A DNA stretch of 64,000 bases from an uncultured Pseudodesulfovibrio sp. (GCF_963675635.1 NZ_OY776488.1:2083501-2147500), one strand, 5' to 3'; numbered from the stretch's first letter, positions 37,790 through 46,723 are shown. Notes: generated by a model not told the origin, from the sequence alone. Program-made: numbers and translations.

Positions 37790-37826
37790 AGCCGTCTGGC
37801 CACCAAGGCCGGGCGGCTCTTTTGTT
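37790..37826 (+). terminator. Terminator after the YkgJ-like operon
   Basis: Twelve-bp stem with two G-T pairs (37790-37801 with 37807-37818), 5-nt loop, then CTTTTGTT. Confidence 0.8.
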
Positions 37827-37971
37827 CCCGCTCATCGAAGCAGGACATTTTCCCGACGAGCCCTTTCCACAACGGGAACATTCCCTATTGTCATAATCGC
37901 CCAGATATGTGTTTTATACATCCATACGAATTTCAATTGTTTTCCTGACGTTCCCCGTCAGGAACTCCCCC

Positions 37972-38009
37972 GAAAGGCTCCAAACACCGCCATGGAGCCT
38001 TTCTTTTTT
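37972..38009 (+). terminator. Second terminator-like hairpin
   Basis: Eleven-bp perfect stem (37972-37982 with 37993-38003), 10-nt loop, then six T. It lies 220 bases past the last gene in a 505-bp gene-free gap (37753-38257). It may end a small untranslated RNA or be a backup terminator. The remaining 38010-38257 shows no gene. Confidence 0.7.
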
Positions 38010-38257
38010 CCGCAAAGATGTTCCACCTGCGAAATCGAATCATTACGACTCGCTGCATGAAAGGTTGCCTGAAAGCACGCCCCTCCCCAATACCCTTTGG
38101 GTTATAACCACACTTGGAATTACCATAAGAACCGGCCACTCATGGCTCTTCAAAAAACGGAATGATCAAATACTAAATCCACGAAACTTTTCCACACAAT
38201 TAATAACGCCATTGCGATGCCTATTCTCAAGTGTTAGAAACAGGGAGGATTACAAAA

Positions 38258-39025
38258 ATGAAAACACACGCACAACGACCAGCTTTCATCTTCTGCCTAA
38301 CACTCGTAATGAGCCTGCTCTTGGGAAACGGCGTTGCTGCGCAACAGCCAACAAAGCTGGTATGTGACATTTGGCCCCCATATCAAACCCAGACGGCAAC
38401 AGACATATCCGGCCTTTCTGTTGAAATAGTCCAAGCCGTGTATAAGCGGATGGGCATTCCCGCAAACAGCATCCAGGCATTCCCCTGGAGACGGGCGATA
38501 GAAATGCTGCGTCACGGCGACGCCGACGCTCTCTTCTCAGCCAATTATACCCAGGAACGGCAGATTTTCGCATATTATCCGAGTGAAGAACTTTTCCAAT
38601 CGCCCTGGGTAATATGGACCAGGCGTGGCGACGAGATATTTTCCCTGGATGATTTGAAAGGAAAAACAATCGGGGTCGTGTCAGGCTATAGTTACACACC
38701 CGAATTCTGGGACTTCATCAATGCCAACTGCATCGTTGAAAGCGTCAATGCTGACATGGCTAATTTCAAGAAATTGAATGTCGGCAGAGTTGACGCCACT
38801 GTAGCTGAATACGGAAACGGACTGTATCTCGCAACCAACCTCAGATACAATAACATCGTCCCCAATCAGGCCGTCACCATAAAGCGTGACGGCTTGTATA
38901 TCATTTTCAGTCGAAAGAAAGTTGCGGAAGATTTCGTCAAAGATTTTTCCAGTGCGTTGATCGAATTCAAAAAGACAAATGCCCACACAAAGCTCTGGGG
39001 AAAATACTTCCAGCCTTCACCATAA
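38258..39025 (+). CDS. Periplasmic amino-acid-type binding protein (SBP family 3)
   Basis: A 255-residue protein with signal peptide (LTLVMSLLLGNGVAA) and an SBP_bac_3 body: LVCDIWPPYQTQTATDISGLSVEIVQAVYKRMG at the start, GKTIGVVSGYSY and the C-terminal YIIFSRKKVAEDFVKDFS. ATG 38258 has ggagg ten bases upstream; an open frame to 38231 is not used. No permease or ATPase adjoins it, so it may be an orphan receptor or a sensory protein. It sits just upstream of a sigma-54 activator gene, and the ligand might be related to the pathway that activator controls. Confidence 0.8.
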   Translation: MKTHAQRPAFIFCLTLVMSLLLGNGVAAQQPTKLVCDIWPPYQTQTATDISGLSVEIVQAVYKRMGIPANSIQAFPWRRAIEMLRHGDADALFSANYTQERQIFAYYPSEELFQSPWVIWTRRGDEIFSLDDLKGKTIGVVSGYSYTPEFWDFINANCIVESVNADMANFKKLNVGRVDATVAEYGNGLYLATNLRYNNIVPNQAVTIKRDGLYIIFSRKKVAEDFVKDFSSALIEFKKTNAHTKLWGKYFQPSP

Positions 39026-39055
39026 GAATCGATGAACCGTACTCATCAACAACAG

Positions 39056-39098
39056 AAAAGGCTTTTGCGATCGGGTTTTGATTGCAAAAGCCTTACTT
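39056..39098 (+). terminator. Hairpin after the binding-protein gene
   Basis: Eleven-bp stem (39058-39068 with 39084-39094), partly extended by GATC/GATT, ending in acttcat. The T tail is weak. The stretch up to 39300 has no credible gene. Confidence 0.55.
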
Positions 39099-39300
39099 CA
39101 TGTAAATTCCAGGAAGCGGCACGATATCAAATGTCAAACAGACATTTCACACGGTGTGCCCACAATGGCGCTTTCGCAAGCAATCAGAACACACAGCTTC
39201 AAAGTTCTCTACGGCGGGCTAGGATTGTACGATCTCCTCCAAATATATGTTGTCTCAATTCTCCCATGACAGTAAAAAGAATCTGAGGAACAACGCTATT

Positions 39301-40698
39301 ATGAGAAAAATGCTTGTTATTACACGAGATGGAAGTCGCTCTGAAGCTGTCAGTGAATTGCTTGACCAGGATGATCACATTCTGACCAAGACCCGGTTGG
39401 AATCATCTGACCCGGGCGACGACAGGGAAGTGGATACGCTTTTCGTGGATGTCGATTCACTGCTTGGAAAAAGCAAATCCATTCAGGCTGCCCTTAAAGG
39501 ACTTTGGTCACACTATCCCTCTGCGGCCATTGTCGTCATGGCCGATGAGGAACAGACCAAGATCGCGGTCGACGCGGTAAAGGCAGGAGCATTTGACTAC
39601 CTGACCCACCCTATCGGCAAGGAAGAACTGGGGCTGGTCATGGCCAAAGTCCGAGAATCCGACGTCTTGCAGTCTGAGTTGGACTACTTGCGCGGACAGT
39701 TCTGGGATGAAGACTCACTTGACTACGTCGACACCCGAAGTCAGGCCATGCGCGATGTTTTCGTCAAAATTCGTCAGGTGGCAGGCACACGGACCACCGT
39801 CCTCCTCACAGGGGAAACAGGCACAGGCAAAAGCCTGATAGCGAAGCTTCTCCACAGGCACAGCAATCGAAAAGACATGCCATTCATCAGTGTGCATTGC
39901 GGAGCGATACCCGACTCTCTGGTGGAGAGTGAACTCTTCGGCCACGAAAAAGGCGCCTTCACCGGCGCGGTCCGACGCAAACTCGGCAAATTTGAGTTGG
40001 CACATGGAGGGACAATTTTTCTCGACGAGATCGGCACGGTCAGCCAATCAGTCCAGGTTAAACTTCTCAACGTCATACAGGAACGCATCATTCAGCGCGT
40101 AGGAGGCGAAAACGACATATCCGTTGATGTTCGTATTATCGCCGCGACCAATGAAGATATGAAGCAACTGTGCGACGAGGGCCGGTTCAGACGCGACCTC
40201 TTCTACAGACTCAATGTTTTCCCAATCTGCATTCCCCCTTTATGCGATAGGGTTGAAGATATTCCGCGGATATCAGAAAGCTTCATCAAGCAGTTCAACG
40301 GCCTTTTGAATACTGAGATAAAAGGCATACATCCTGAAGTACTTGATGCATTTCGAGAATACAGTTGGCCCGGAAATGTACGGGAACTCGAAAACATCAT
40401 TGAGCGGGCATGTATTCTGGAATCGGGTGACGTGCTCCTCCCGGGAAGCTTCCCGCCCGACATACTCACGACCCAGGGAGATGTCGTCACTTCACCCGTA
40501 AAAACGAGCCTGCCACTCAAGGAGGCCCGACAGATAGCCGTCGACAAATTTGAGAAGCAATACCTGACGAGCCTGCTTGAACAATGCAATGGAAGCATCA
40601 AGAAATCCGCTGAAAGAGCCGGGATCACCTCTCGCCAAGTGAATAAGCTCATGAATCGACACGGCCTCACAAGGAAACCATTCAAATCATCAAAGTAA
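39301..40698 (+). CDS. Sigma-54-dependent regulator with degenerate receiver
   Basis: 465 residues: a receiver-like domain (1-125), an AAA+ sigma-54 interaction domain (about 145-375) and a Fis-type helix-turn-helix (about 425-460). The AAA+ part is intact: Walker A GETGTGKS, the sigma-54 contact loop GAFTGA, Walker B GTIFLDEIG and the arginine finger region RFRRDLFYRLNVF. The receiver is abnormal: the N-terminal acidic pair is replaced by ITRDGS, the Thr/Ser switch by VVMAD and the conserved Lys by His in YLTHPI, although an Asp remains at FVDVD. It may work without phosphorylation. The gene ends next to the first of two palindromes upstream of a -24/-12 promoter. Confidence 0.92.
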   Translation: MRKMLVITRDGSRSEAVSELLDQDDHILTKTRLESSDPGDDREVDTLFVDVDSLLGKSKSIQAALKGLWSHYPSAAIVVMADEEQTKIAVDAVKAGAFDYLTHPIGKEELGLVMAKVRESDVLQSELDYLRGQFWDEDSLDYVDTRSQAMRDVFVKIRQVAGTRTTVLLTGETGTGKSLIAKLLHRHSNRKDMPFISVHCGAIPDSLVESELFGHEKGAFTGAVRRKLGKFELAHGGTIFLDEIGTVSQSVQVKLLNVIQERIIQRVGGENDISVDVRIIAATNEDMKQLCDEGRFRRDLFYRLNVFPICIPPLCDRVEDIPRISESFIKQFNGLLNTEIKGIHPEVLDAFREYSWPGNVRELENIIERACILESGDVLLPGSFPPDILTTQGDVVTSPVKTSLPLKEARQIAVDKFEKQYLTSLLEQCNGSIKKSAERAGITSRQVNKLMNRHGLTRKPFKSSK

Positions 40699-40711
40699 GA
40701 ACTAATAGTTC
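40699..40711. promoter_or_regulatory. Upstream palindrome 1 (candidate enhancer site)
   Basis: GAACTAATAGTTC, 5-bp arms around AAT, starts on the base after the regulator stop codon. The same sequence with one change recurs at 40858-40870. Confidence 0.55.
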
Positions 40712-40849
40712 CGAACAGCCCGCCATTGAGAGAACAATTAATTCCTGTTTTTGCATAAGCAGTTAATAAATATAACTATTAATTTTACCATATTCAAGCA
40801 AACAGCTGTCACATGTGACGCAAAGTCCTTTTATACATCCGTATTTGCC

Positions 40850-40878
40850 ATAAACAGGAACTAAAAGTTCCTGTTTAT
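40850..40878. promoter_or_regulatory. Upstream palindrome 2 (candidate enhancer site)
   Basis: A 29-base element with 12-bp perfect arms (40850-40861 with 40867-40878) and GAACTAAAAGTTC at its centre. It lies about 50-80 bases before the -24/-12 promoter, a normal position for a sigma-54 activator site. A half copy (ATTCCTGTTT) is at 40741-40750. It could also fold as a hairpin, but a pyrimidine-rich T tail is missing. Confidence 0.6.
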
Positions 40879-40927
40879 ACCTCTCTCCTTTACATCTTTT
40901 CCCTATAATTCAAGCCTCTTATCACCA

Positions 40928-40943
40928 TGGCACGGTGCATGCT
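40928..40943 (+). promoter_or_regulatory. Sigma-54 promoter (-24/-12)
   Basis: TGGCACGGTGCATGCT fits TGGCACG-N4-TTGCW at 11 of 12 fixed positions, with GG and GC exactly spaced. Transcription would start near 40954, 25 bases before the first gene of the array. Confidence 0.85.
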
Positions 40944-40978
40944 TATGGGTGTTTACCCCCACGAGGGCAGAAACAACC

Positions 40979-41236
40979 ATGAAAAAGGCAGTGAATACCA
41001 TATCCACCCGCAAGGAAACCATCCGGGGAGTTATCGTTCCGGAAGAATGGGACAACCAATTCCATGTGACGAAAATACTCATCGCATGCAAAGGCGAACG
41101 AGAAATTCGCGTTGAGAATCTGGATAGATTCCCTCACCTATTGGGCCTGTCCCAAAAGGAAACGCTTATCACCGGCACTGTCACGTACGATGGCACAATG
41201 GAATCCATTGTCATCGACAGTGTTGACACGCTGTAA
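40979..41236 (+). CDS. Small beta-rich protein, paralogue A
   Basis: An 85-residue soluble protein, first gene behind the sigma-54 promoter (site gagggcag; the open frame to 40949 is upstream of it). It aligns along its length with the product of 42360-42632: both have T-I/L-x-G-x-V-x-P-x-x-W, a VTxI strand, GExE, an L-rich turn, then IT-x-x-G-x-V and a final strand ending in V-D. The alternation of strands suggests a small OB-type barrel. I do not recognise the family. Confidence 0.75.
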   Translation: MKKAVNTISTRKETIRGVIVPEEWDNQFHVTKILIACKGEREIRVENLDRFPHLLGLSQKETLITGTVTYDGTMESIVIDSVDTL

Positions 41237-41257
41237 ACCCTGAAGCGAACACATCGT

Positions 41258-41770
41258 ATGTATTCATTTTTCGGAATATTCATCACATCGGCTCTACTGC
41301 TCTGTGTATTCGCAGTGCAGGTCAACGCTGAGGAGCAACCGAATAATCCGGTTGAAGTCATGGGACTGGTCGTCGGCTCCTCAAATGGACCGACTCTCTA
41401 TGACGGGATACGGGATTATGTGCTCCTCGGCGTTGACAATATAGGCATTGAGGGACGTCTCTGCGTTATATTTGGAGACCTGATGCATGAAAAAAACGGG
41501 CCGACCATTGACGTTTTTACAGTCCATCTTGTTTCTGACAGGCAGCAGCAAGAAGACAGAAAGGCCCGGACGGATCTCCATGTCCGCTCTCGGACCACAC
41601 AACACCATCTAGGACATACACTCCTGTCCCCCTCCCGCACTCTGAAGTGCCGGAGATGGTTCAAGCCGTTGCCCAAACAGGGGAACAGCGGTGAATCCGT
41701 TGCGGCAGGACGTATCGGAAATATTTGGCACATCATGCCGTTCATTAAAACACCCAAAAAGCTGGCGTAG
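41258..41770 (+). CDS. Hypothetical secreted protein, possibly frameshifted at its end
   Basis: 170 residues. A signal peptide (FGIFITSALLLCVFAVQVNA) is followed by a beta-rich domain (VEVMGLVVGSSNGPTLYDGI, DYVLLGVDN, RLCVIFGDL, IDVFTVHLV), which looks OB-like. After about residue 95 the composition becomes unlike the rest (many Arg, His, Ser). Another frame from about 41545 to 41696 gives a protein with more ordinary residues (VPLPHSEVPEMVQAVAQTG), so a frameshift is possible. As read, the stop lies seven bases before the GNAT gene. Confidence 0.55.
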   Translation: MYSFFGIFITSALLLCVFAVQVNAEEQPNNPVEVMGLVVGSSNGPTLYDGIRDYVLLGVDNIGIEGRLCVIFGDLMHEKNGPTIDVFTVHLVSDRQQQEDRKARTDLHVRSRTTQHHLGHTLLSPSRTLKCRRWFKPLPKQGNSGESVAAGRIGNIWHIMPFIKTPKKLA

Positions 41771-41777
41771 GCACATT

Positions 41778-42344
41778 ATGGAAGCATCAGTGGTTGAGAA
41801 TGAAGCAGTGGCTGGCGACGTCTATGAAGTTCGCGTAATTTCAGGACTGTCCCCCGAAGATGTTGAAGGTCTTTTGAACATGGCTGAAACCAGCGGCCTA
41901 TTCAATCCCGATCAAATGACAGAAATCGAAGACATGTCATGGGGGTGTGCGTATCAGGGGGAAAGTGTTGCTTGCAGCTTTTTACAAGCTCTGGTTTCCA
42001 CACCTCAGGGAGAAAAGCCAATTGGTTTTCTCTGCTTCACGGAAATCCCTGAATGGCCGCAAAACTATGAACTTTTCGGCATAGCAGTCACACCGGAATA
42101 TCAGCGCCTCGGCATCGGGACCGCCCTGATGACGGGGATGAAGAACATTGTGGCTGGCCAGGACGGCAAGCGCATTTTTCTTGAGACCGGACAAAATCAT
42201 AAATGTGAAGAAATCCGTCGCTTTTACGAGGCAAACAACTATTCCATGGAACATCGGTTTTTCAAACAATTCATCCCGAAAGATGAAAATGTGGTCTATT
42301 GCCACACCATTGAATTCGATGAAGAAGATGCCAACTTCCAATAG
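41778..42344 (+). CDS. GNAT-family N-acetyltransferase
   Basis: 188 residues. The acetyl-CoA binding motif A is clear: LFGIAVTPEYQRLGIGTALMTGMKNI (about residues 95-120), followed by IFLETGQNHKCEEIRRFYEANNY (about 131-153), typical of GNAT motif B. It would transfer an acetyl group to an amine on a small molecule or protein. ATG 41778 is preferred to the longer frame from 41691, which runs inside the preceding gene. Lying between two beta-barrel paralogues and before the SET and RimK genes, it may modify the same target. Confidence 0.85.
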   Translation: MEASVVENEAVAGDVYEVRVISGLSPEDVEGLLNMAETSGLFNPDQMTEIEDMSWGCAYQGESVACSFLQALVSTPQGEKPIGFLCFTEIPEWPQNYELFGIAVTPEYQRLGIGTALMTGMKNIVAGQDGKRIFLETGQNHKCEEIRRFYEANNYSMEHRFFKQFIPKDENVVYCHTIEFDEEDANFQ

Positions 42345-42359
42345 GAAAAGGGAGGGAAT

Positions 42360-42632
42360 ATGACGCTTGATATGTACGAAGACACTCTCTATGGGCAAGT
42401 TTTACCGCTGGACTGGGAGAATGACGTTGTCACCGGCATCATCTTGCTTGTCGACGGAGAAGAAGAGTTCATCGTGAAACCGGACAAGGTCGGAGGAAGA
42501 CTGGTTGACCATCTGGACAGGTGGATAACAGCCGAAGGCATTGTTGAAGAGACCGAAGACGAATCATACATCAAGATTCGCAATTTCAAAGTTGACGATG
42601 AATTTGATTATGCCGGTGACGACAACTGGTAA
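42360..42632 (+). CDS. Small beta-rich protein, paralogue B
   Basis: A 90-residue acidic protein that starts one base after the ribosome site ggaggga-ata. It is a diverged copy of the 40979 product (LYGQVLPLDWENDVVTGI matches IRGVIVPEEWDNQFHVTKI). It has a more acidic C-terminus (VDDEFDYAGDDNW). Two paralogues in one operon may form a heterodimer or serve as two substrates. No family recognised. Confidence 0.75.
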   Translation: MTLDMYEDTLYGQVLPLDWENDVVTGIILLVDGEEEFIVKPDKVGGRLVDHLDRWITAEGIVEETEDESYIKIRNFKVDDEFDYAGDDNW

Positions 42633-42702
42633 GCGGCAATCTCTTTCTTTGGCATTGAACTATTGAGACAGTGAAATCATATTTCATGAGAGCACACGGG
42701 CA

Positions 42703-43356
42703 ATGATACATCCCAACACAGAAGTACGCTTCGTTAATCCGACCATTGGACATGGAGTGTTTGCTACAGCCGATATCCCACGAGGCACCATTGTCTTCGT
42801 AAAGGACAGTCTGGACATTGAATTGACAGAAGCGGTCTTCAACGAACTGGACGAACACCACAAAGCGGTTGCTGATAAATACTCTTATATTGATGAAAAC
42901 GGCGTTCGTATCCTCAGCTGGGACAACGCCAAGTATGTCAATCACAAATGCGACTGCAACATCATCAGCACCGGGTACGGTTTTGAAATAGCCATTCGTG
43001 ACATATGGAAAAATGAAGAAATCTGTGATGACTACGGCCTGTTCAACCTTGAAGACAAGATACCACTGTCATGCGGATGCCGCAGATGCCGCCAGTGGCT
43101 TCGTCCAGATGACCTTGATAACCATTACGCCACCTGGGACGCTCAGATAGTAACTGCCCTTCAGGATATCACAAATGTTCAGCAGCCTTTGATGGAATAC
43201 ATGGATTCGAAAACAAAAAAACAACTGAGAGCATATCTTTGCGGCGAAGACCCGTACACTTCTGTGCTCACACTAAAATATCATAGAAACATTTCTGACA
43301 AATCAAATAGTATGAAGAATAGTACTCCCCCGACCTACCAAGGATACAATGGATAA
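42703..43356 (+). CDS. SET-domain protein-lysine methyltransferase
   Basis: 217 residues. The SET core is readable: GHGVFATADIPRGTIVF (about 16-32), the knot NHKCDCNIIS (about 80-89), then EEICDDYG (about 105-112) and a post-SET zinc cluster CGCRRCRQW (about 124-132). These parts bind S-adenosylmethionine and the target lysine. Bacterial SET proteins are rare; known ones modify ribosomal or host proteins. The C-terminal 70 residues are helical and unassigned. The end overlaps the RimB-like start by eight bases. Confidence 0.88.
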   Translation: MIHPNTEVRFVNPTIGHGVFATADIPRGTIVFVKDSLDIELTEAVFNELDEHHKAVADKYSYIDENGVRILSWDNAKYVNHKCDCNIISTGYGFEIAIRDIWKNEEICDDYGLFNLEDKIPLSCGCRRCRQWLRPDDLDNHYATWDAQIVTALQDITNVQQPLMEYMDSKTKKQLRAYLCGEDPYTSVLTLKYHRNISDKSNSMKNSTPPTYQGYNG

Positions 43357-43831
43357 TACTCTGAAACAACCCAAGTTCATTATCGGGTGGCGAGAGTGGA
43401 TCTCGTTGCCCGATTTTCATATTCCGGCCATAAAAGCAAAGATCGACACAGGAGCAAGAACTTCAGCCATTCACGCATTTCAAATTGAACCATTTGAAAA
43501 GGCGGGAGAACGCTATGTCCGATTCTGCATTCACCCACTTCAGGGACGTGACGATATTTCCATCCCCTGTGAGGCAAAGCTGATCGACCAGAGGAAAGTC
43601 ACGAATTCCGGTGGCACAACCCAAAAACGATATGTCATAAGCACCACCCTGGAACTTGCGGGGCGTCAATGGGAAATCGAACTGACCCTGACCAATCGCG
43701 ACCAAATGAAGTTCCGAATGCTGCTCGGTCGTTCTGCCATGAGAGGGCATCTCATTATCGACCCCCAACAATCGTATCAAGCCGGAAAAATGAAAGCGGA
43801 AACACTGTATAAGGACTCAGACAACTCATGA
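43349..43831 (+). CDS. RimB-like retropepsin-fold protease (ATP-dependent zinc protease family)
   Basis: A 160-residue protein of the Zn_protease/RimB family, a retropepsin-like fold. It has the catalytic-type [11 protein letters not shown] (about residues 30-40) and the second lobe [15 protein letters not shown] (about 125-139). In Pseudomonas RimB acts with RimK, removing or processing glutamates added to ribosomal protein S6. The next gene here is indeed a RimK-type ligase, overlapping by four bases, so the pair is expected to work together. Confidence 0.87.
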   Translation: MDNTLKQPKFIIGWREWISLPDFHIPAIKAKIDTGARTSAIHAFQIEPFEKAGERYVRFCIHPLQGRDDISIPCEAKLIDQRKVTNSGGTTQKRYVISTTLELAGRQWEIELTLTNRDQMKFRMLLGRSAMRGHLIIDPQQSYQAGKMKAETLYKDSDNS

Positions 43832-44733
43832 AAATTGCAATACTTTCGAGAAAAAAATCCCTGTATTCCACCAATGCCCTCGTGGAAGCAGGCAAAGCCA
43901 ATGGACACAACATGCGTGTGATCAATCCATTGCGCTGTTATATGAACATAGCTTCGCACAACCCGACCATCCACTACAAAGGCGAGGACTTATCTGACAT
44001 TGATGCGATCATCCCCCGCATCGGCTCATCAATCACATTTTACGGCACCGCAGTTGTTCGTCAATTCGAGATGATGAATATATACAACCTCAATGAATCC
44101 GTTGCCATCACCCGGTCGCGTGATAAATTGCGGAGTATGCAGCTTCTGTCGCGTAAAGGCATCGGCCTTCCCGTCACAGGATTTGCCAACTCCACGAAAT
44201 TCACCGACGACCTGATAGAGATGGTCGGAGGCGCTCCGCTGGTGGTAAAACTTCTCGAAGGGACTCAGGGCATCGGTGTTGTCCTGGCTGAAAACAACCA
44301 GGCGGCCAAAAGCGTCATCGAAGCCTTTCAGGGGGTCAAGGCCAACATTCTGGTTCAAGAATATATCAAGGAAGCAAAGGGCAAGGATCTCCGCTGCCTG
44401 GTCATTGGCGGCAAAGTCATCGCGACCATGCAGCGCAAAGCGCTTCCCGGAGAATTCCGCTCCAACCTGCATCGCGGCGGCTCCGGCTCCATAGCCAAGA
44501 TTACGCCGGAAGAACGATCGACCGCTGTCCGTGCAGCCAAGATCATGGGGCTCAATGTCTGCGGCGTCGACCTGCTCAGGACCAACCACGGCCCTGTTGT
44601 CATGGAAGTCAACTCTTCTCCGGGCCTTGAAGGCATCGAGAAAGTGACAGGAAAAAATCTTGCCGCCAAAATCATCGATTTCATCGAAAAGAATGCCAAA
44701 ATCGGTGCGAACAAGACCCGCGGCAAGGGCTAG
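43828..44733 (+). CDS. rimK: RimK-like ATP-grasp glutamate ligase
   Basis: A 301-residue ATP-grasp enzyme. It has [17 protein letters not shown] near residue 51, the ATP-binding [15 protein letters not shown] (about 130-144), [19 protein letters not shown] (about 171-189), then the metal site GVDLL and [10 protein letters not shown] (about 257-266). The family adds glutamate residues to a protein or peptide C-terminus; E. coli RimK does so on S6. The substrate here is unknown; one of the small neighbours, or S6, are options. Confidence 0.93.
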   Translation: MKIAILSRKKSLYSTNALVEAGKANGHNMRVINPLRCYMNIASHNPTIHYKGEDLSDIDAIIPRIGSSITFYGTAVVRQFEMMNIYNLNESVAITRSRDKLRSMQLLSRKGIGLPVTGFANSTKFTDDLIEMVGGAPLVVKLLEGTQGIGVVLAENNQAAKSVIEAFQGVKANILVQEYIKEAKGKDLRCLVIGGKVIATMQRKALPGEFRSNLHRGGSGSIAKITPEERSTAVRAAKIMGLNVCGVDLLRTNHGPVVMEVNSSPGLEGIEKVTGKNLAAKIIDFIEKNAKIGANKTRGKG

Positions 44734-44760
44734 ATATTACTTGAATTGACGGGGCGAATC

Positions 44761-45879
44761 ATGACTCATACTGTTTTAGACATACAGAACATCAGCAAAT
44801 CGTTTGATGGTGAAACGGCTCTGGACAACTTCTCTTTATCCATCAAAGACGGAGAATTCCTGACCCTGCTCGGCCCTTCCGGATGCGGCAAGACAACTGT
44901 CTTACGCATCATTGGTGGCTTCGAGGAGTGTGACAGTGGCGAAATACATATCGACGGGCATTCCGCCACAGGCGTTCCGCCTGAATCTCGGGCCGTAAAC
45001 ACTGTGTTTCAGAGTTACGCGCTGTTCCCGCATATGAATGTATATGACAACATTGCGTTCGGCCTGCGTATTGCCGGCAAGTCCGAGGCAGAGACAGCCA
45101 AGGCCGTACTGGAGGCGCTCCAGTTGGTTCGCCTGGAAGCGGTCAGGCATAAAATGCCGTTGGAACTCTCCGGAGGACAGCAGCAGCGAGTCGCCATTGC
45201 CCGCGCAATCGTCAATAAACCCCGAGTCCTGTTACTCGATGAACCGCTTTCGGCCCTCGACTACCGCCTACGCAGACAGATGCAAAAGGAGTTGAAGGAA
45301 CTTCAGCGAACTCTGGGCATCACCTTCATTCTGGTCACGCACGATCAGGAAGAAGCGTTTACCATGTCGGATCGCGTGGCAGTCATGGACCATGGCCGCA
45401 TCGCGCAGGTCGATTCGCCAAGAGCCATTTACGAAGAACCCGCAAATCTTTATGTCGCCGGATTTGTGGGCGAAATCAACGTACTTGACGGAGTCATCAC
45501 TGGACGGGATGCACAAAATTACACAGCTGAAGTAGACGGCGTTGCCGTTGTCGTCAAATCCAAGAAGGACTTCAATGAAGGAGATCTGATCCACCTGCTG
45601 CTGCGGCCTGAAGACTTTCGAGTTGAAATCATGCGAGATTTGGAAAACTCCCCAACTCTGGCCAAGAAGTTTGACAAGGCTCTTCTCCAAGGGACTGTGG
45701 AGCGCACGTACTACAAAGGCGCGACATACGATGTCGATATCATCCTGGATGACGGCAACCACATACTGGTCACCGAATTCTTCGATGAAGACAGCGAATC
45801 CCTGTATTTCAACACAGGGGATCGTGTCGCCGTCGGCTGGTTTGAAGGATGGGAGGTTGTGCTGCCCCATGAAGGATAA
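44761..45879 (+). CDS. potA: Polyamine-type ABC transporter ATPase PotA
   Basis: A 372-residue ABC ATPase. Walker A is GPSGCGKT (about 38-45), the signature LSGGQQQRVAIARAI (about 137-151) and Walker B LLLDEPLSALD (about 158-168). The C-terminal TOBE regulatory domain (about 235-370) marks the PotA group. The site ggggcg lies before ATG 44761; 27 bases separate it from rimK. It overlaps potB by 11 bases. Confidence 0.93.
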   Translation: MTHTVLDIQNISKSFDGETALDNFSLSIKDGEFLTLLGPSGCGKTTVLRIIGGFEECDSGEIHIDGHSATGVPPESRAVNTVFQSYALFPHMNVYDNIAFGLRIAGKSEAETAKAVLEALQLVRLEAVRHKMPLELSGGQQQRVAIARAIVNKPRVLLLDEPLSALDYRLRRQMQKELKELQRTLGITFILVTHDQEEAFTMSDRVAVMDHGRIAQVDSPRAIYEEPANLYVAGFVGEINVLDGVITGRDAQNYTAEVDGVAVVVKSKKDFNEGDLIHLLLRPEDFRVEIMRDLENSPTLAKKFDKALLQGTVERTYYKGATYDVDIILDDGNHILVTEFFDEDSESLYFNTGDRVAVGWFEGWEVVLPHEG

Positions 45880-46723
45880 CCGCATCTTCAGACGTTTGGT
45901 CATCGGGGGAACACTGGCATGGATCGCCCTGTTCGGTGCAATCCCCACTTTCATGCTTGTGGGCGTCAGCTTCCTCAAGCGTCATCCTTCTGATCTGATC
46001 GAACAAACCTTCAACTTTGACAGTTATCTCCGGTTGTCTGATCCCGTCATCGGCTCCATGGTCATCAAATCTCTTGGGATGGCAGCCACAGCCACTTTCC
46101 TTTGCCTGCTCCTGGGTTATCCCTTTGCATACATCGTCGCCCGGGCACAAAAACGGCATGCGCGAAGAATGTTGCTGTTGGTCATGATACCATTTTGGAC
46201 CAACACGCTCATCCGTACCTATGCATTGGTGGCGGTACTCAAAGCCGACGGGATTCTCAACAAGATACTGCTATTTCTTGGTGTTATCGATGTCCCCCTC
46301 AAGTTAATGTATACGCAGACCGCCGTATTCATCGGGCTCCTCTACACCCTGCTCCCCTTCATGATCCTTCCTTTGTATGCAGCCATCGAAAAACTCGACC
46401 AGAAATTGCTTGAAGCATCCAGAGACCTTGGCGCCAGCCGGTGGAGCACGTTCAGAAAAATCACTATTCCGCTCACCATGCCCGGCATCGTCTCGGGCTG
46501 CATGCTCGTCTTTCTCCCTGCACTCGGCATGTTCTACATACCGGACATTCTGGGAGGCGCACGGACCATACTGCTTGGCAATTACATTCGGGACCAGTTC
46601 CTCACTTCACGAGACATCCCCATGGGGGCCGCCGCAAGCGTCGCGCTGACTCTGGTCATGAGCCTGATGCTGTTCATCTATTATCGGAGTCTCAAACGAT
46701 CCGGAAGGAAGATCCGGATATGA
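45869..46723 (+). CDS. potB: Polyamine-type ABC permease PotB
   Basis: A 284-residue membrane protein with six helices and the EAA loop EASRDLGASRWSTFRKITIPLTMPGI (about residues 177-202). The start ATG at 45869 lies within the last codons of potA, which gives the normal N-terminus (RRLVIGGTLAWIALFGAIPTF). It forms half of the translocation pore. Confidence 0.92.
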   Translation: MKDNRIFRRLVIGGTLAWIALFGAIPTFMLVGVSFLKRHPSDLIEQTFNFDSYLRLSDPVIGSMVIKSLGMAATATFLCLLLGYPFAYIVARAQKRHARRMLLLVMIPFWTNTLIRTYALVAVLKADGILNKILLFLGVIDVPLKLMYTQTAVFIGLLYTLLPFMILPLYAAIEKLDQKLLEASRDLGASRWSTFRKITIPLTMPGIVSGCMLVFLPALGMFYIPDILGGARTILLGNYIRDQFLTSRDIPMGAAASVALTLVMSLMLFIYYRSLKRSGRKIRI

